Source: Rhodoferax sp. (lineage in GTDB: Bacteria > Pseudomonadota > Gammaproteobacteria > Burkholderiales > Burkholderiaceae_C). From it: 64,000 bases of DNA. Both the position numbers and the translations under genes were made by a program. The stretch covers positions 62,001 to 126,000 of the forward strand of contig JARLJI010000132.1 of NCBI GenBank assembly GCA_031291295.1, given 5' to 3'. Position 1 is the stretch's first letter. Each line of letters begins with the position of its first letter. Below are positions 44,279 to 53,883 of the stretch, piece after piece. The notes under the pieces are model-generated. The model made no database searches, was not told the DNA's origin, and saw only the letters and a list, made by a program, of their open reading frames with translations.

Positions 44279-45121
44279 ATGAAGATCAGGCAAATCACGC
44301 CCGCCATCGGGGCGGAAATTTCGGATGTCCGCCTCGGCGAAGTGTCCCGCGACCCGGCGCTCTTTGCCGAAGTCAAGGCAGCACTGCTCAAGCACCGGGT
44401 GCTGTTCTGTCGCCGGCAGGACATCACGCGCGCCGAGCATGTGGCCTTTGCGAGCTGCTTCGGCCCGCTGGAAGACCACCCTGCGCTCGACAGCGACCCC
44501 CACCACCCGGGCCTGGTGCGCATCTACCGCAGCGACAACCCACACAGCTACGAGAACACCTACCACTCCGACGGCCTGTGGCGCCCCAACCCGGCCATGG
44601 GCGCGGTGCTGCACTGCATCGAGTGCCCAGAGATCGGAGGTGACACGATCTGGGTGAACATGGTGAAGGTCTACGAGGAACTGCCCGAGCACATCAAGAG
44701 CACGATCGACGGCCTGCGCGCCAAGGCCAGCATCGAGCACACCTTCGGAGCCGTCATGGCGCCGGAGGCACGCGCCAAACTGGGCCAGGACAACCCCCCG
44801 GTGGAACACCCGGTGGTGCGCACGCACCCGGAAACCGGCGAGAAAGTGTTGAACGTCAACGGCTTCACCACGCACTTTGTCAACTACAGCACGCCGCAGA
44901 ACGTGCGCCACGGCATCGACAAGACGCCCGGCGCGGGCCTGCTGCTGAACTACCTGATGAGCCGGGCCACCATTCCCGAGTACCAGGTGCGCTGGTCCTG
45001 GCAACCGGGCGACGTGGTGATGTGGGACAACCGCAGCACGCAGCACTACGCCCTGAACGACTACTGGCCGGCCCCGCGCAAGATGGAACGCGCGGCCATC
45101 GTGGGCGACATCCCCTATTGA
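44279..45121 (+). CDS. TauD/TfdA-type Fe(II)/2-oxoglutarate dioxygenase, copy 3
   Basis: 280 residues from ATG 44279 (GGAGACAAACAA). Iron ligands His96-x-Asp98 in 'NTYHSDGLWRP' and His256 in 'STQHYALNDY', Arg in 'PRKMERAAIVGD'. It is the most divergent of the three ('RQITPAIGAEISDVRLGEV', 'LKHRVLFCRRQDITRAEH'). The residues after the HSD motif differ from the other copies (GLWRPNPAMG versus ATWREIPPLG), which suggests altered specificity. Followed by BKACE copy 3 after 44 bp. Confidence 0.9.
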   Translation: MKIRQITPAIGAEISDVRLGEVSRDPALFAEVKAALLKHRVLFCRRQDITRAEHVAFASCFGPLEDHPALDSDPHHPGLVRIYRSDNPHSYENTYHSDGLWRPNPAMGAVLHCIECPEIGGDTIWVNMVKVYEELPEHIKSTIDGLRAKASIEHTFGAVMAPEARAKLGQDNPPVEHPVVRTHPETGEKVLNVNGFTTHFVNYSTPQNVRHGIDKTPGAGLLLNYLMSRATIPEYQVRWSWQPGDVVMWDNRSTQHYALNDYWPAPRKMERAAIVGDIPY

Positions 45122-45165
45122 AAACGGGCGCCTTCCAGCCACCTCTTTCCACCTGGAGACACACC

Positions 45166-46224
45166 ATGAACTTTCTCGACGGTCACCTGTTCCCCGAAAA
45201 CCAGCAACCCCTGATCATCACGGCCGCACCCTACGCGCCGGGATGGCTGCCCTCCGACTTTCCCGAAGACATCCCTGTCACGATGGAGGCGCAGATCCAG
45301 AAGGCGGTGGACTGCTACAACGCCGGCGCCACCGTGCTGCACCTGCATGTGCGCGAACTCGACGGCAGGGGCAGCAAGCGCCTGTCCAAGTTCAACGAGC
45401 TGATCGCCGGCGTGCGCAACGCGGTGCCCGAGATGATCATCCAGGTGGGCGGCTCGATCAGCTTCGCGCCCGAGACCGATGGTGCGGCGGCCAAATGGCT
45501 CTCCGACGACACGCGCCACATGCTGGCCGAGCTCGACCCCAAGCCCGACCAGGTCACGGTCACCGTCAACACCTCGCAGATGAATGTGACCGAGCAGGGT
45601 GAGGATGCTGACTTCAAGGGCACTTCGCGCGACATTCCCGCAATCTTCAACGCCTATAAAGAAATGACGGTGCCCTCCCAGCCCGGCTGGGTGGAGGAGC
45701 ACATCCGCCGCCTCACCAAGGCCGGCATCCAGAGCGCCTTCCAGTGCTACAACATCAACAGCTTCGAGTCGGTGGAGCGTCTGATGCGCCGCGGCATCTA
45801 CAAGGGCCCGCTGGTGATGAACTGGGTGGCGATTGGTGGCGGCATGGACAAACCCAGCGTCTACAGCCTGGGCAACTTCGTGCGCGACGTGCCAGATGGC
45901 GCGGTGCTGACGGTGGAGAGCAATGTGCGCAACGTGCTGCCCGTCAACATGTTCGGCATCGCCATGGGCCTGCATGTGCGTTGCGGCACCGAAGACGTCC
46001 TGTGGAACCAGGACCGCAGTGCCAAGGCCAGCACCGTCTCGCAAATCGAGCAGCTCGTGCGCATCTCACGCGAGTTCGGCCGCCCGATCGCCACGGCCCA
46101 GCAGGCCCGTGAGATCTCCAAGATTGGCGTGTTCTACGACACCGTGGAAGAGTCGCTGCAGGCCAACGGTTTCGCCCCCAACCGCAATGGCGGCAACCAG
46201 GGCTTCCTGCGCAAGACTGTCTGA
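45166..46224 (+). CDS. Beta-keto acid cleavage enzyme (BKACE/DUF849), copy 3
   Basis: 352 residues from ATG 45166 (TGGAGACACACC). It has the same start and the same 'HLHVRE' zinc motif as the other copies, and 'RCGTED' (Thr for Ile) in the signature. The 'VNTSQMNVTEQGEDADFKGTS' loop differs from copies 1 and 2, in the part likely to contact the substrate. Intact and probably active. Followed by a dead regulator fragment and QOR copy 3. Confidence 0.92.
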   Translation: MNFLDGHLFPENQQPLIITAAPYAPGWLPSDFPEDIPVTMEAQIQKAVDCYNAGATVLHLHVRELDGRGSKRLSKFNELIAGVRNAVPEMIIQVGGSISFAPETDGAAAKWLSDDTRHMLAELDPKPDQVTVTVNTSQMNVTEQGEDADFKGTSRDIPAIFNAYKEMTVPSQPGWVEEHIRRLTKAGIQSAFQCYNINSFESVERLMRRGIYKGPLVMNWVAIGGGMDKPSVYSLGNFVRDVPDGAVLTVESNVRNVLPVNMFGIAMGLHVRCGTEDVLWNQDRSAKASTVSQIEQLVRISREFGRPIATAQQAREISKIGVFYDTVEESLQANGFAPNRNGGNQGFLRKTV

Positions 46225-46244
46225 ACAGGTTAAAGATATTAGGG

Positions 46245-46497
46245 CTGGCCGAGCGCCTGCAGGCCAAACACAACGGCGTCGTCTCACTCGTGTCGCGCTG
46301 CGAAGCCGCCGGGCTGGTCAGCCGCAGCGCCAGCCAGATCGACCTGCGCCGGGGCGAAGTGCGCCTGACGCCCCAGGGCGGGGAGTTGCCTGGCGCGGTT
46401 GGCGCAGCTGCACCGCAGCAAGCTGGCCTCGTTGCAGGCGCATCTGGGCCAGCCCGATCCGCTCCAGCCGCTCCAGGCCGGCAGCCAGAGGGCTTGA
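46245..46497 (+). pseudogene. MarR-type winged-helix regulator remnant
   Basis: The frame from 46245 reads 'LAERLQAKHNGVVSLVSRCEAAGLVSRS', the recognition-helix and wing region of MarR regulators ('ERLQ.KH..VV.LV.R..A.GLV.R'), then 'DLRRGEVRLTPQGG'. After a frame change near 46390 it continues 'LARLAQLHRSKLASLQAHLG' and stops at 46497. The N-terminal dimerisation region and the start are gone. Lies between BKACE copy 3 and QOR copy 3. Confidence 0.65.
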
Positions 46498-46598
46498 GCG
46501 GGCGAGTCTGGTGCCCGGCACAGCCCCGCGACACGCCGCGCGGTTTCGTGGCACGATTCGGCGCAAACCCCCTTCACCCCACCTTCAGGAGACCCGAC

Positions 46599-47594
46599 AT
46601 GACATCCATCATCAGCAAAGCGGTTCGCATCGACCAGCAGGGCGGCCCCGAACAGCTCAAGCTCGTGGAAGTGACCGTGGGCGATCCGCGCCCCGGCGAA
46701 ATCCGCATCCGCCACCGCGCCATCGGCCTGAACTTCATCGACGTGTACCAGCGCGACGGCCTGTACCCGATGCCGATGCCGCTGCAGCTCGGCATGGAAG
46801 CCTCGGGCGTGGTCGAGGCCGTGGGCGAGGGCGTGACGCACCTGCAGGTGGGCGACCGCGCCGCCTACGCCAGCCAGCCGCCCGGCAGCTACTGCGAGGT
46901 GCGCGTGATGCCGGCCAAGTGCGTGTGCAAGCTGCCCGATGCCATCTCGTTCGAGACCGGCGCGGCCATGATGCTCAAGGGCCTGACCGCGCAGTACCTG
47001 CTGAAAAGAACGTTGCCGCAGGGCGGGCTGCAGGCTGGCGACTTCGTGCTGTTCCATGCCGCGGCCGGCGGCGTCGGGCTGATCGCCTGCCAGTGGGCCA
47101 AGGCCATGGGCCTGCAGCTGATCGGCACCGCCGGCTCGGACGCCAAATGCGCGCTGGCGCTGCAAAACGGGGCCGCGTTCGCCATCAACTACGCAACCGA
47201 GGACTTCGCCGCGCGCGTGAAGGAAATCACGGGCGGCCAGGGCGTCAAGGTGGTGTACGACTCGGTCGGTAAGGACACCTTTGAAAAATCGCTCGACTGC
47301 CTGCGCCCGTTCGGCCTGCTGGCCAGCTTCGGCAATGCCTCCGGTCCGGTGCCGCCGTTCGCGCCCGGCATCCTGGCCGCCAAGGGCTCGCTCTACCTCA
47401 CGCGCCAGACCCTGTTCCACCACATCACCACGCGCGAAAGCACGCAGGCCATGGCCGACGACCTGTTCGCCGTGGTGAGCAGCGGCCAGGTCAAGATCCA
47501 CATCGACCAGCGCTTTCCGCTGGCCGAAGTGCGGCAGGCGCATATCGCGCTGGAAGCGCGCAAGACCACCGGCTGCACCATCCTGACGCTGTGA
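46599..47594 (+). CDS. Quinone oxidoreductase (MDR family), copy 3
   Basis: 331 residues from ATG 46599 (TTCAGGAGACCCGAC). Same family as copies 1 and 2 but clearly more distant: 'HRAIGLNFIDVYQRDGLYP' (about 35-53), 'GDRAAYASQPPGSYCEVRV' (about 85-103), 'LFHAAAGGVGLIACQWAKAMG' and 'DSVGKDTFEKSLDCLRPFGLL'. The C-terminus is 'ARKTTGCTILTL' instead of 'RKTTGSSIFVI'. It lies 374 bp after BKACE copy 3 with a dead regulator in between. Probably recruited from a generic quinone reductase. Confidence 0.9.
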   Translation: MTSIISKAVRIDQQGGPEQLKLVEVTVGDPRPGEIRIRHRAIGLNFIDVYQRDGLYPMPMPLQLGMEASGVVEAVGEGVTHLQVGDRAAYASQPPGSYCEVRVMPAKCVCKLPDAISFETGAAMMLKGLTAQYLLKRTLPQGGLQAGDFVLFHAAAGGVGLIACQWAKAMGLQLIGTAGSDAKCALALQNGAAFAINYATEDFAARVKEITGGQGVKVVYDSVGKDTFEKSLDCLRPFGLLASFGNASGPVPPFAPGILAAKGSLYLTRQTLFHHITTRESTQAMADDLFAVVSSGQVKIHIDQRFPLAEVRQAHIALEARKTTGCTILTL

Positions 47595-47686
47595 CGAAGT
47601 TGTTGCCGGACCCGGTCTGGCTGGCTCTGTTTTGAAGCAAGCTGGGTTCCAATGGAGCCCGTACCCACCACCTGCTGAGTCCCGCC

Positions 47687-48694
47687 ATGCTCCGGCCCCG
47701 TTTTTTACCCGACAACTTCACACTGGCGCTGGTCACCACGGTGGCACTGGCCAGTTGGTGGCCGGCGCGCGGCGCGCTCGCGCCGGCTTTTGAGACCCTG
47801 ACCAGCGTGGCCATCGGCCTGCTGTTCTTCCTGCACGGCGCCAAGCTCTCGCGCCAGGCCATCATCGCCGGCGCCACCCACTGGCGGCTGCATCTGCTGG
47901 TGCTGGCCAGTACCTTTGTGATGTTTCCGCTGTTCGGGCTGGCGCTCAAGCCGCTGCTGGGGCCGCTGGTCACGCCCGACCTGTACCTGGGCGTGCTGTT
48001 CCTGTGCATGCTGCCGGCCACGGTGCAGTCGTCCATCGCCTTTACCTCGATCGCGCGCGGCAACGTGGCGGCCGCCGTGTGCAGCGCCTCGGCCTCCACG
48101 CTGATCGGGATATTCGTCACGCCCGTGCTGGTCAGCCTGTTCGTGGTGCCGCACCATGCGGGGGGCGCCAGCGCCTGGGGCTCGATTGGCCACATCATGC
48201 TGCAGCTGATGGCGCCCTTTGTCGCCGGGCAGTTGCTGCGCGGCTGGATCGGCCCCTGGCTGGGACGCTACAGCGGTGCGCTCAAATTCGTCGACCAGGG
48301 CTCGATCTTGCTGGTGGTCTACACCGCGTTCAGCGCCGCCGTGGTGCAGGGCCTGTGGAAACAGGTGTCGCTCTCAAGCCTGGCCGGCCTGCTGGTGGTA
48401 TGCGTGGTGCTGCTGGCGCTGATGCTGGCGCTGACCGGCTGGAGCGCGCGCCGGCTGGGATTTTCCAGGGAAGACGAAATCACCATCGTATTTTGCGGCT
48501 CCAAGAAAAGCCTGGCCAGCGGCATTCCCATGGCCAAGGTGCTGTTCGCCGCGCATGTCGTCGGCGCCGTCGTGCTGCCGCTGATGCTGTTCCACCAGAT
48601 CCAGCTGATGGTCTGCGCGGTGCTGGCGCGTCGCTATGCCCGGCGCCTGGACGCCGCGCCCGCGCAAGACGAGGCGGCGGCGCCGACTCGGTAG
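47687..48694 (+). CDS. Bile acid:sodium symporter-like (SBF/YfeH) membrane protein
   Basis: 335 residues with about ten hydrophobic helices. The SBF-like pattern shows in 'LTSVAIGLLFFLHGAKLS' (about residues 38-55), 'MLPATVQSSIAFTSIARGNVAAAVCSASASTL' (about 108-139, the crossover region with polar residues) and 'FCGSKKSLASGIPMAKVLF'. YfeH-type members transport small organic anions with Na+; the substrate is not known. It is convergent with the Na/Pi transporter gene. Confidence 0.85.
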   Translation: MLRPRFLPDNFTLALVTTVALASWWPARGALAPAFETLTSVAIGLLFFLHGAKLSRQAIIAGATHWRLHLLVLASTFVMFPLFGLALKPLLGPLVTPDLYLGVLFLCMLPATVQSSIAFTSIARGNVAAAVCSASASTLIGIFVTPVLVSLFVVPHHAGGASAWGSIGHIMLQLMAPFVAGQLLRGWIGPWLGRYSGALKFVDQGSILLVVYTAFSAAVVQGLWKQVSLSSLAGLLVVCVVLLALMLALTGWSARRLGFSREDEITIVFCGSKKSLASGIPMAKVLFAAHVVGAVVLPLMLFHQIQLMVCAVLARRYARRLDAAPAQDEAAAPTR

Positions 48695-48725
48695 CCACCC
48701 CCGCATTGGCGACCTCGCGTCGGCC

Positions 48726-50396
48726 TCAGCGGGGCGGGGTGTCGCCGGCCAGCGCCGTGGCTTTAAGCCGGTTCGGCGCTAGCGCGCCGGCCGACTCCAG
48801 AATCGGGTAGGCGATCGAGCAGATGTGGGAGTTGATGCGCTTGAGATCGCTGATCAGGTCGATGTGCAGCGAGCTGGTCTCGATGCTCAGCACGCTGTTG
48901 CCGCTCAGGCGGTCCAGGTGCGCCGTGGCGTAACTGCGCTCCAGGTCGCGAAAGCGCATTTTTTCCTCGATCAGTCTCTGTGCGTCATGCACATTGCCGT
49001 TCAGGAACACGCTCATGCCCAGGCGCAGGTTGTCCACCAGCCGCGCGTGCAGCTCGCTGATCTCGGCCATACCGGCCTCCGAGAAGCTGCGCCCCGCCTT
49101 GATCTTCTTGTCTTCCACATCGATGATCACGCGCTCGACGATGTCGCCGATCTGCTCCATGTTGATGGTGAAGCTGATGATGTCGGCCCAGCGCCGGCTC
49201 TCTGCCTCGTCGAGGGCCTCGCGCGGGATCTTGGTCATGTAGTACTTGATGGCCGAATACAGCTCATCCACCGTGTCGTCCATCTTGCGCAGCTCCTGGG
49301 CCAGCCGCAAGTCGTTGGTCTTGATCACGGTGAGCATGCCATTCATCATGGTCTCCACCACATCCGCCTGGTGCAGGGCCTCGCGCGCGGCGCAGGAGAT
49401 GGCCAGCGAGGGCATGGGCAGCGCCGACGGGTCGAGGTGGCGCGGGCGCATCTGCGAGGCGGACGTGTCCGGCTTCTTCGGCAGCAGCCTGGCGACCAGG
49501 CGCGCCACCGGCTGCGTCAGGCCGATGAAGGCCACGCTCATGATGACGTTGAAGCCCAGGTGGAACAGCACCACGCCGTGCGTGGGGCTGGGGAGCAGCG
49601 GCTCCACGTGGCGCAGCCACAGGCCGACGCAGGGCGCCATCAGTGCCACGCCCATCGCCTTGAACACCAGGTTGCCGACGGAGACCTGCCGCACCTCGAC
49701 GGCCGATTTGGCAGTCGTGAGCACGGCGGCCACGCCGCTGCCCAGGTTGGCGCCCAGCACCAGGCCCAGCGCCACGTCCAGCGAGATCATGCTGGAAGCG
49801 GCCAGCGCCGCGATCAGCAGCACCACGGCCAGGCTCGAGTAGGCCATCACGGCCAGCACCACGCCCAGGATGATTTCGGTCGGCATGTCGCTGCCGACCG
49901 AACCCAGCAGGGCGCGCACAGCGGGCGTGGCCAGCAGCGGCGCGGCGGACGCCATGATCAGCTGCAGCGCCAGCAGGATCAGCCCCAGGCCGATCACGAC
50001 CCGGCCGATGCGCCCGGCCAGCGTGTCCTGGCGCGTGAGGAACAGCACCACGCCGGTGAAAATGAACAGCGGCGAGAGCCAGGACAGATCGAACGAGAAC
50101 AGCACGACCATCAGCGCGGTGCCGATGTCGGCCCCGCGCATCACGGCCAGCGCGGCCGGCAGCGTGATCAGGCCCTGACCGACGAAGGACGAGGTCATCA
50201 GCGAGGTCGCGGTGCTGGACTGCAGCAGCGCCGTCACGCCGATGCCCGACAGCGCAGCCGTGAAGCGGTTACCCAGGCTGCGCGCGAGCACCTGCCGCAA
50301 ATTGCTGCCGAACGCGCGCAGCACCCCCGTGCGCACCAGCTGCGTGCCCCACACCAGCAGCGCGACGTCGGCGAACAGGTTGAGCAGGTCCTTCAT
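48726..50396 (-). CDS. Na+/phosphate cotransporter family protein with PhoU-like tail
   Basis: 556 residues. The first half holds about nine helices with two inverted QSST motifs of the NptA/PNaS family ('GIGVTALLQSSTATSLMTSSFVGQG', about residues 51-75; 'LGANLGSGVAAVLTTAKS', about 218-235). The C-terminal 200 residues form a helical PhoU-like domain ('MEQIGDIVERVIIDVEDKKIKAG'). It probably imports phosphate with Na+ or acts in phosphate sensing. Single gene, downstream of lspA by a few bases and on the same strand. Confidence 0.93.
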   Translation of the reverse strand: MKDLLNLFADVALLVWGTQLVRTGVLRAFGSNLRQVLARSLGNRFTAALSGIGVTALLQSSTATSLMTSSFVGQGLITLPAALAVMRGADIGTALMVVLFSFDLSWLSPLFIFTGVVLFLTRQDTLAGRIGRVVIGLGLILLALQLIMASAAPLLATPAVRALLGSVGSDMPTEIILGVVLAVMAYSSLAVVLLIAALAASSMISLDVALGLVLGANLGSGVAAVLTTAKSAVEVRQVSVGNLVFKAMGVALMAPCVGLWLRHVEPLLPSPTHGVVLFHLGFNVIMSVAFIGLTQPVARLVARLLPKKPDTSASQMRPRHLDPSALPMPSLAISCAAREALHQADVVETMMNGMLTVIKTNDLRLAQELRKMDDTVDELYSAIKYYMTKIPREALDEAESRRWADIISFTINMEQIGDIVERVIIDVEDKKIKAGRSFSEAGMAEISELHARLVDNLRLGMSVFLNGNVHDAQRLIEEKMRFRDLERSYATAHLDRLSGNSVLSIETSSLHIDLISDLKRINSHICSIAYPILESAGALAPNRLKATALAGDTPPR

Positions 50397-50403
50397 GCAG
50401 GGC

Positions 50404-50907
50404 CTACCGGCCGCGTCGCACCCGGCGCAGTTCGTCGAGGATCAGGCAGGCCGCCCCCAGCGTGATGGCGCTGTCGGCCAGGTTGAAGGCCGGAAAGTGT
50501 GCGCCGTGCCAATGAAAGTCCAGGAAATCCACCACGTAGCTGTGCAGCAGCCGGTCCAGCACATTGCCCACGGCACCGCCCAGGATGCAGGCCAGCGCGA
50601 ACGAGAACAGTTTTTGCCCGGCGTGCGACTTGAGCAGCCACACAATCAGCAGCGCCGCCACCACGCCGATGGCGGTGAAAAACCAGCGCTGCCAGCCCGA
50701 GGCCGCCGCCAGGAACGAAAACGCCGCGCCGGCATTGTGCACCCGCACCACGTTGAAGAAGCTGGTGACCGCGGTGCTAGCGCCGAGCTGGTAGTAGCCC
50801 AGGATCAACACCTTGGTGAACTGGTCCAGGATCAGCACGATCAGGGCCAGGCCCAGCCAGGGCAGCAGGCTGCCTGAGGATTTGACGAAGCTGCTCTTGG
50901 CCATCAC
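50404..50907 (-). CDS. lspA: Lipoprotein signal peptidase (signal peptidase II)
   Basis: 167 residues with four helices. It has the aspartyl protease residues in '[24 protein letters not shown]' (Asp near 123) and '[14 protein letters not shown]' (Asp near 142), plus '[11 protein letters not shown]' (about 56-66). It cleaves the signal peptides of lipidated prolipoproteins. The start overlaps the ileS stop by 4 bp (ATGA type), the classic ileS-lspA pair. Confidence 0.97.
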   Translation of the reverse strand: MMAKSSFVKSSGSLLPWLGLALIVLILDQFTKVLILGYYQLGASTAVTSFFNVVRVHNAGAAFSFLAAASGWQRWFFTAIGVVAALLIVWLLKSHAGQKLFSFALACILGGAVGNVLDRLLHSYVVDFLDFHWHGAHFPAFNLADSAITLGAACLILDELRRVRRGR

Positions 50908-53777
50908 GCAAACTCCCGCACTTCACCCGCGCCGAACAGGTTGCTGGTGCAGCGAGTGCAAAGCGTCGGGTGCGCCGGGTCGTGGCCGACGTCAAAGCGG
51001 TAGTGCCAGCAGCGCTCGCATTTGGCATCAATACTGGCCGTAGCCTTTATCTGAAGCGCATCAGACGCTACCAAATCAATAGCCGATGTGATGAACACGA
51101 ACTTCAGGTCGTCACCGAGACTGGCGAGCAGGGCATGGTCCTCGGCGCCTACTGCCAGGAACACATTGGCCTGCAATGACGAGCCGACCTGGCCGTGTGC
51201 GCGCAGGGCTTCTATGTCCTTGTTTACGGCATCGCGCAGTTCGCGGATGCGCGACCATTTGGCCAGCAGATCGGCATCGGGTGCGGCCAGTTCGCTGTAG
51301 GTTTCCATGAAGATGGATTCGCTCTGGCCCGCAAACTTCCAGGCCTCCTCGGCGGTGAAGGAGAGGAACGGCGCCATCCAGCGCAGCATGGCCTGGGTGA
51401 TGTGCCACAGCGCGGTTTGCGCACTGCGCCGCGCCAGACTCTTGGGCGCCGTGGTGTAGAGCCGGTCTTTAAGGATGTCGAGGTAGAACGAGCCCAGGTC
51501 TTCACTGCAATAGATCTGCAGCTTGGACACGACTGGGTGGAATTCATACACCTTGTAGTGCGCCAGGATGTCGGCCTGCAGCTGCGCGGCGCGGGCCAGC
51601 GCGTAGCGGTCGATCTCCAGCATCTCGTTCACGGGCACCGCATCGGTCGTGATGTCGAAGTCGCTGGTGTTCGCCAGCAGGAACTTCAGCGTGTTGCGCA
51701 CGCGCCGGTAGGTGTCCACGACCCGCGCGAGGATCTTGTCGTCGCCGGCGATGTCGCCCGAGTAGTCGCTGGCGGCCACCCACAGGCGGATGATTTCGGC
51801 GCCGAGTTTTTTCGACACGTTCTGCGGGTCGATGCCGTTGCCCAGCGACTTGCTCATCTTGCGGCCCTGGCTGTCCACCGTGAAGCCGTGCGTCAGCAGG
51901 CCGCGGTAGGGCGCGCGGTCCTCCATCGCGCAGGCGATCAGGAGCGACGAATGGAACCAGCCGCGGTGCTGGTCGTGGCCTTCCAGGTACAGGTCGGCCT
52001 CGGGGCCGCTCTCGTGGTGGTTGTCCGGGTGCGTGCCGCGCAGCACGTGAAAGAAGGTCGAGCCCGAGTCGAACCAGACCTCCAGGATGTCGGCGCTCTT
52101 GGTGTAGTGCGGCGCGTCGGCAGCGCCCAGGATCTCTTCGGCCGTCACGCGACTCCAGGCCTCGATGCCGCCGCGCTCGACGATATCGGCGGCCTGGTCG
52201 AGGATCTCCATGGTGCGTGGGTGCAGCTCGCCCGAATCCTTGTGCAGGAAGAACGGGATCGGCACGCCCCAGCTGCGCTGGCGCGAGATGCACCAGTCGG
52301 GCCGGCCCGCGATCATGTCGCGCAGGCGCGTCTTGCCGTTTTCCGGATAGAAGCGGGTCTGCTCGATGGCATCGAGCGCGAGCTGGCGCAAGGGCTTGGG
52401 CGCCTTGTCCTTGGTGAACACGCCAACGCCTTCGTCCATGCGGATGAACCACTGGGCCGCGGCGCGGTAAATCACCGGTGTCTTGTGGCGCCAGCAGTGC
52501 GGGTAGCTGTGGCTGATGGTCGCGGTGGCGAGCAGGCGGCCGGCGTTCTGCAGTGCCTCGATGATGACCGGCACGGCCTTCCAGATGTTCTGCCCGCCGA
52601 ACAGCGGAAAGTCGGGTGCGTACGAGCCGTTGCCCTGCACCGGATTCAGGATGTCGTCGTAGGCCAGGCCATGCGCGACGCAGGAGTTGAAGTCGTCCAC
52701 GCCGTAGGCCGGCGAGGAATGGACCAGGCCGGTGCCGTCGCTGGCCGTGGCGTAGTCGGCCAGGTAGACGGGCGACAGGCGCTGGTAGCCGTGCACCCCG
52801 TGGTCGTCCTTGACGTCATACAGCGGGTGCTCGAATTCGAGGCCACCGAGCTGCTTGCCTTGGACCGTTGCCAGCACGGTGCCGGCCAGATGGTAGCGCT
52901 GCAGGCACTGCTCGACCAGCGAGGCGGCCAGGATTAGCAGGCCGCGCTCGGTATCCACCAGCGCGTAGTCGAGCTCGGGGTTCAGGTTGATCGCCTGGTT
53001 CGCGGGAATCGTCCACGCGGTGGTGGTCCAGATCACGGCGAAGGCATCCTTCTCCAGCGCGGGGAGGCCGAACGCCGCCGCGAGCTTGGCGGGCTCGTGC
53101 GCCTTGAAGGCCACGTCGATGGTCTGGCTCTTCTTGTCGGCGTATTCGATCTCGAACTCGGCCAGCGAGGAGCCGCAATCGAAGCACCAGTACACGGGCT
53201 TGAGTCCGCGGTACACGAAGCCGCGCTCGATCACGCGCTTGAAGGCGCGCAGCTCGCCGGCCTCGTTGGCGAAGTCCATCGTTTTGTAGGGGTGGTCCCA
53301 TTCGCCCAGCACACCCAGGCGCTGGAAGTCGGCCATCTGCTGCGCGATCTGCTCGGTGGCGTAGGCGCGGCTTTTCGCCTGCATCTCGTCGCGGCTCAGG
53401 TTGCGGCCGTATTTTTTCTCGATCGCGTTCTCGATCGGCAGGCCGTGGCAGTCCCAGCCCGGCACGTAGAGCGCATCGAAGCCCTCGAGCTGGCGCGCCT
53501 TGGTGATCATGTCCTTGAGGATCTTGTTGACCGCGTGGCCCATGTGGATCTGGCCGTTGGCATAGGGCGGGCCGTCGTGCAGGATGAATTTCGGTGCGCC
53601 ATGGCGCGCGTCGCGCAGGCGGTGGTACAGGCCCTGCTCGTTCCATTCCTTGACCCAGCCCGGCTCGCGCTTGGGCAGGTCGCCGCGCATCGGAAACGGG
53701 GTGTCGGGCAGGTTCAGGGTGCTGCGGTAATCGGTTTTGGCAACGGGGTCAGCGGAAGTGTTATCGGTCATGGCCAT
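50904..53777 (-). CDS. ileS: Isoleucyl-tRNA synthetase
   Basis: 957 residues, normal bacterial IleS length. It has the class I signatures '[15 protein letters not shown]' (HMGH, residues 78-81) and '[11 protein letters not shown]' (KMSKS at about 640-644), an editing domain between them ('[13 protein letters not shown]'), and the C-terminal zinc finger '[10 protein letters not shown] ... CTRC'. Residues about 898-915 ('[18 protein letters not shown]'), just before the finger, are encoded by a dispersed repeat (51032-51083). Two possible Met starts, residues 1 and 3. Confidence 0.98.
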   Translation of the reverse strand: MAMTDNTSADPVAKTDYRSTLNLPDTPFPMRGDLPKREPGWVKEWNEQGLYHRLRDARHGAPKFILHDGPPYANGQIHMGHAVNKILKDMITKARQLEGFDALYVPGWDCHGLPIENAIEKKYGRNLSRDEMQAKSRAYATEQIAQQMADFQRLGVLGEWDHPYKTMDFANEAGELRAFKRVIERGFVYRGLKPVYWCFDCGSSLAEFEIEYADKKSQTIDVAFKAHEPAKLAAAFGLPALEKDAFAVIWTTTAWTIPANQAINLNPELDYALVDTERGLLILAASLVEQCLQRYHLAGTVLATVQGKQLGGLEFEHPLYDVKDDHGVHGYQRLSPVYLADYATASDGTGLVHSSPAYGVDDFNSCVAHGLAYDDILNPVQGNGSYAPDFPLFGGQNIWKAVPVIIEALQNAGRLLATATISHSYPHCWRHKTPVIYRAAAQWFIRMDEGVGVFTKDKAPKPLRQLALDAIEQTRFYPENGKTRLRDMIAGRPDWCISRQRSWGVPIPFFLHKDSGELHPRTMEILDQAADIVERGGIEAWSRVTAEEILGAADAPHYTKSADILEVWFDSGSTFFHVLRGTHPDNHHESGPEADLYLEGHDQHRGWFHSSLLIACAMEDRAPYRGLLTHGFTVDSQGRKMSKSLGNGIDPQNVSKKLGAEIIRLWVAASDYSGDIAGDDKILARVVDTYRRVRNTLKFLLANTSDFDITTDAVPVNEMLEIDRYALARAAQLQADILAHYKVYEFHPVVSKLQIYCSEDLGSFYLDILKDRLYTTAPKSLARRSAQTALWHITQAMLRWMAPFLSFTAEEAWKFAGQSESIFMETYSELAAPDADLLAKWSRIRELRDAVNKDIEALRAHGQVGSSLQANVFLAVGAEDHALLASLGDDLKFVFITSAIDLVASDALQIKATASIDAKCERCWHYRFDVGHDPAHPTLCTRCTSNLFGAGEVREFA
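51032..51083 (-). repeat. Dispersed ~50-bp repeat, copy D (inside ileS)
   Basis: 'GTAGCCTTTATCTGAAGCG' and 'ACGCTACCAAATCAATAGC' ends. It is translated in frame as about 17 residues of the IleS C-terminal domain between 'FVFIT' and the zinc finger, so an essential gene tolerates the insertion. Confidence 0.6.
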
Positions 53778-53883
53778 GCCTTAATGAGCTTGTCGTTCCG
53801 GCGCACGGGCCGGAATCCGGAAAAGGGGTTGCACGAGGGGGCTTGCGGGGGCTTGCGAAATGGCCTTCGCAATGGCGGTCGGG

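Noticed and set aside
26981..47594. Transposase or insertion sequence driving the duplications
   Set aside because: No transposase-like frame and no matching terminal inverted repeats were found at the borders of the duplicated sets, so homologous recombination is the simpler reading.
48825..50465. 546-codon plus-strand frame over the Na/Pi transporter gene
   Set aside because: High-GC shadow with His/Gln/Arg runs. The minus strand encodes the transporter with its QSST motifs.
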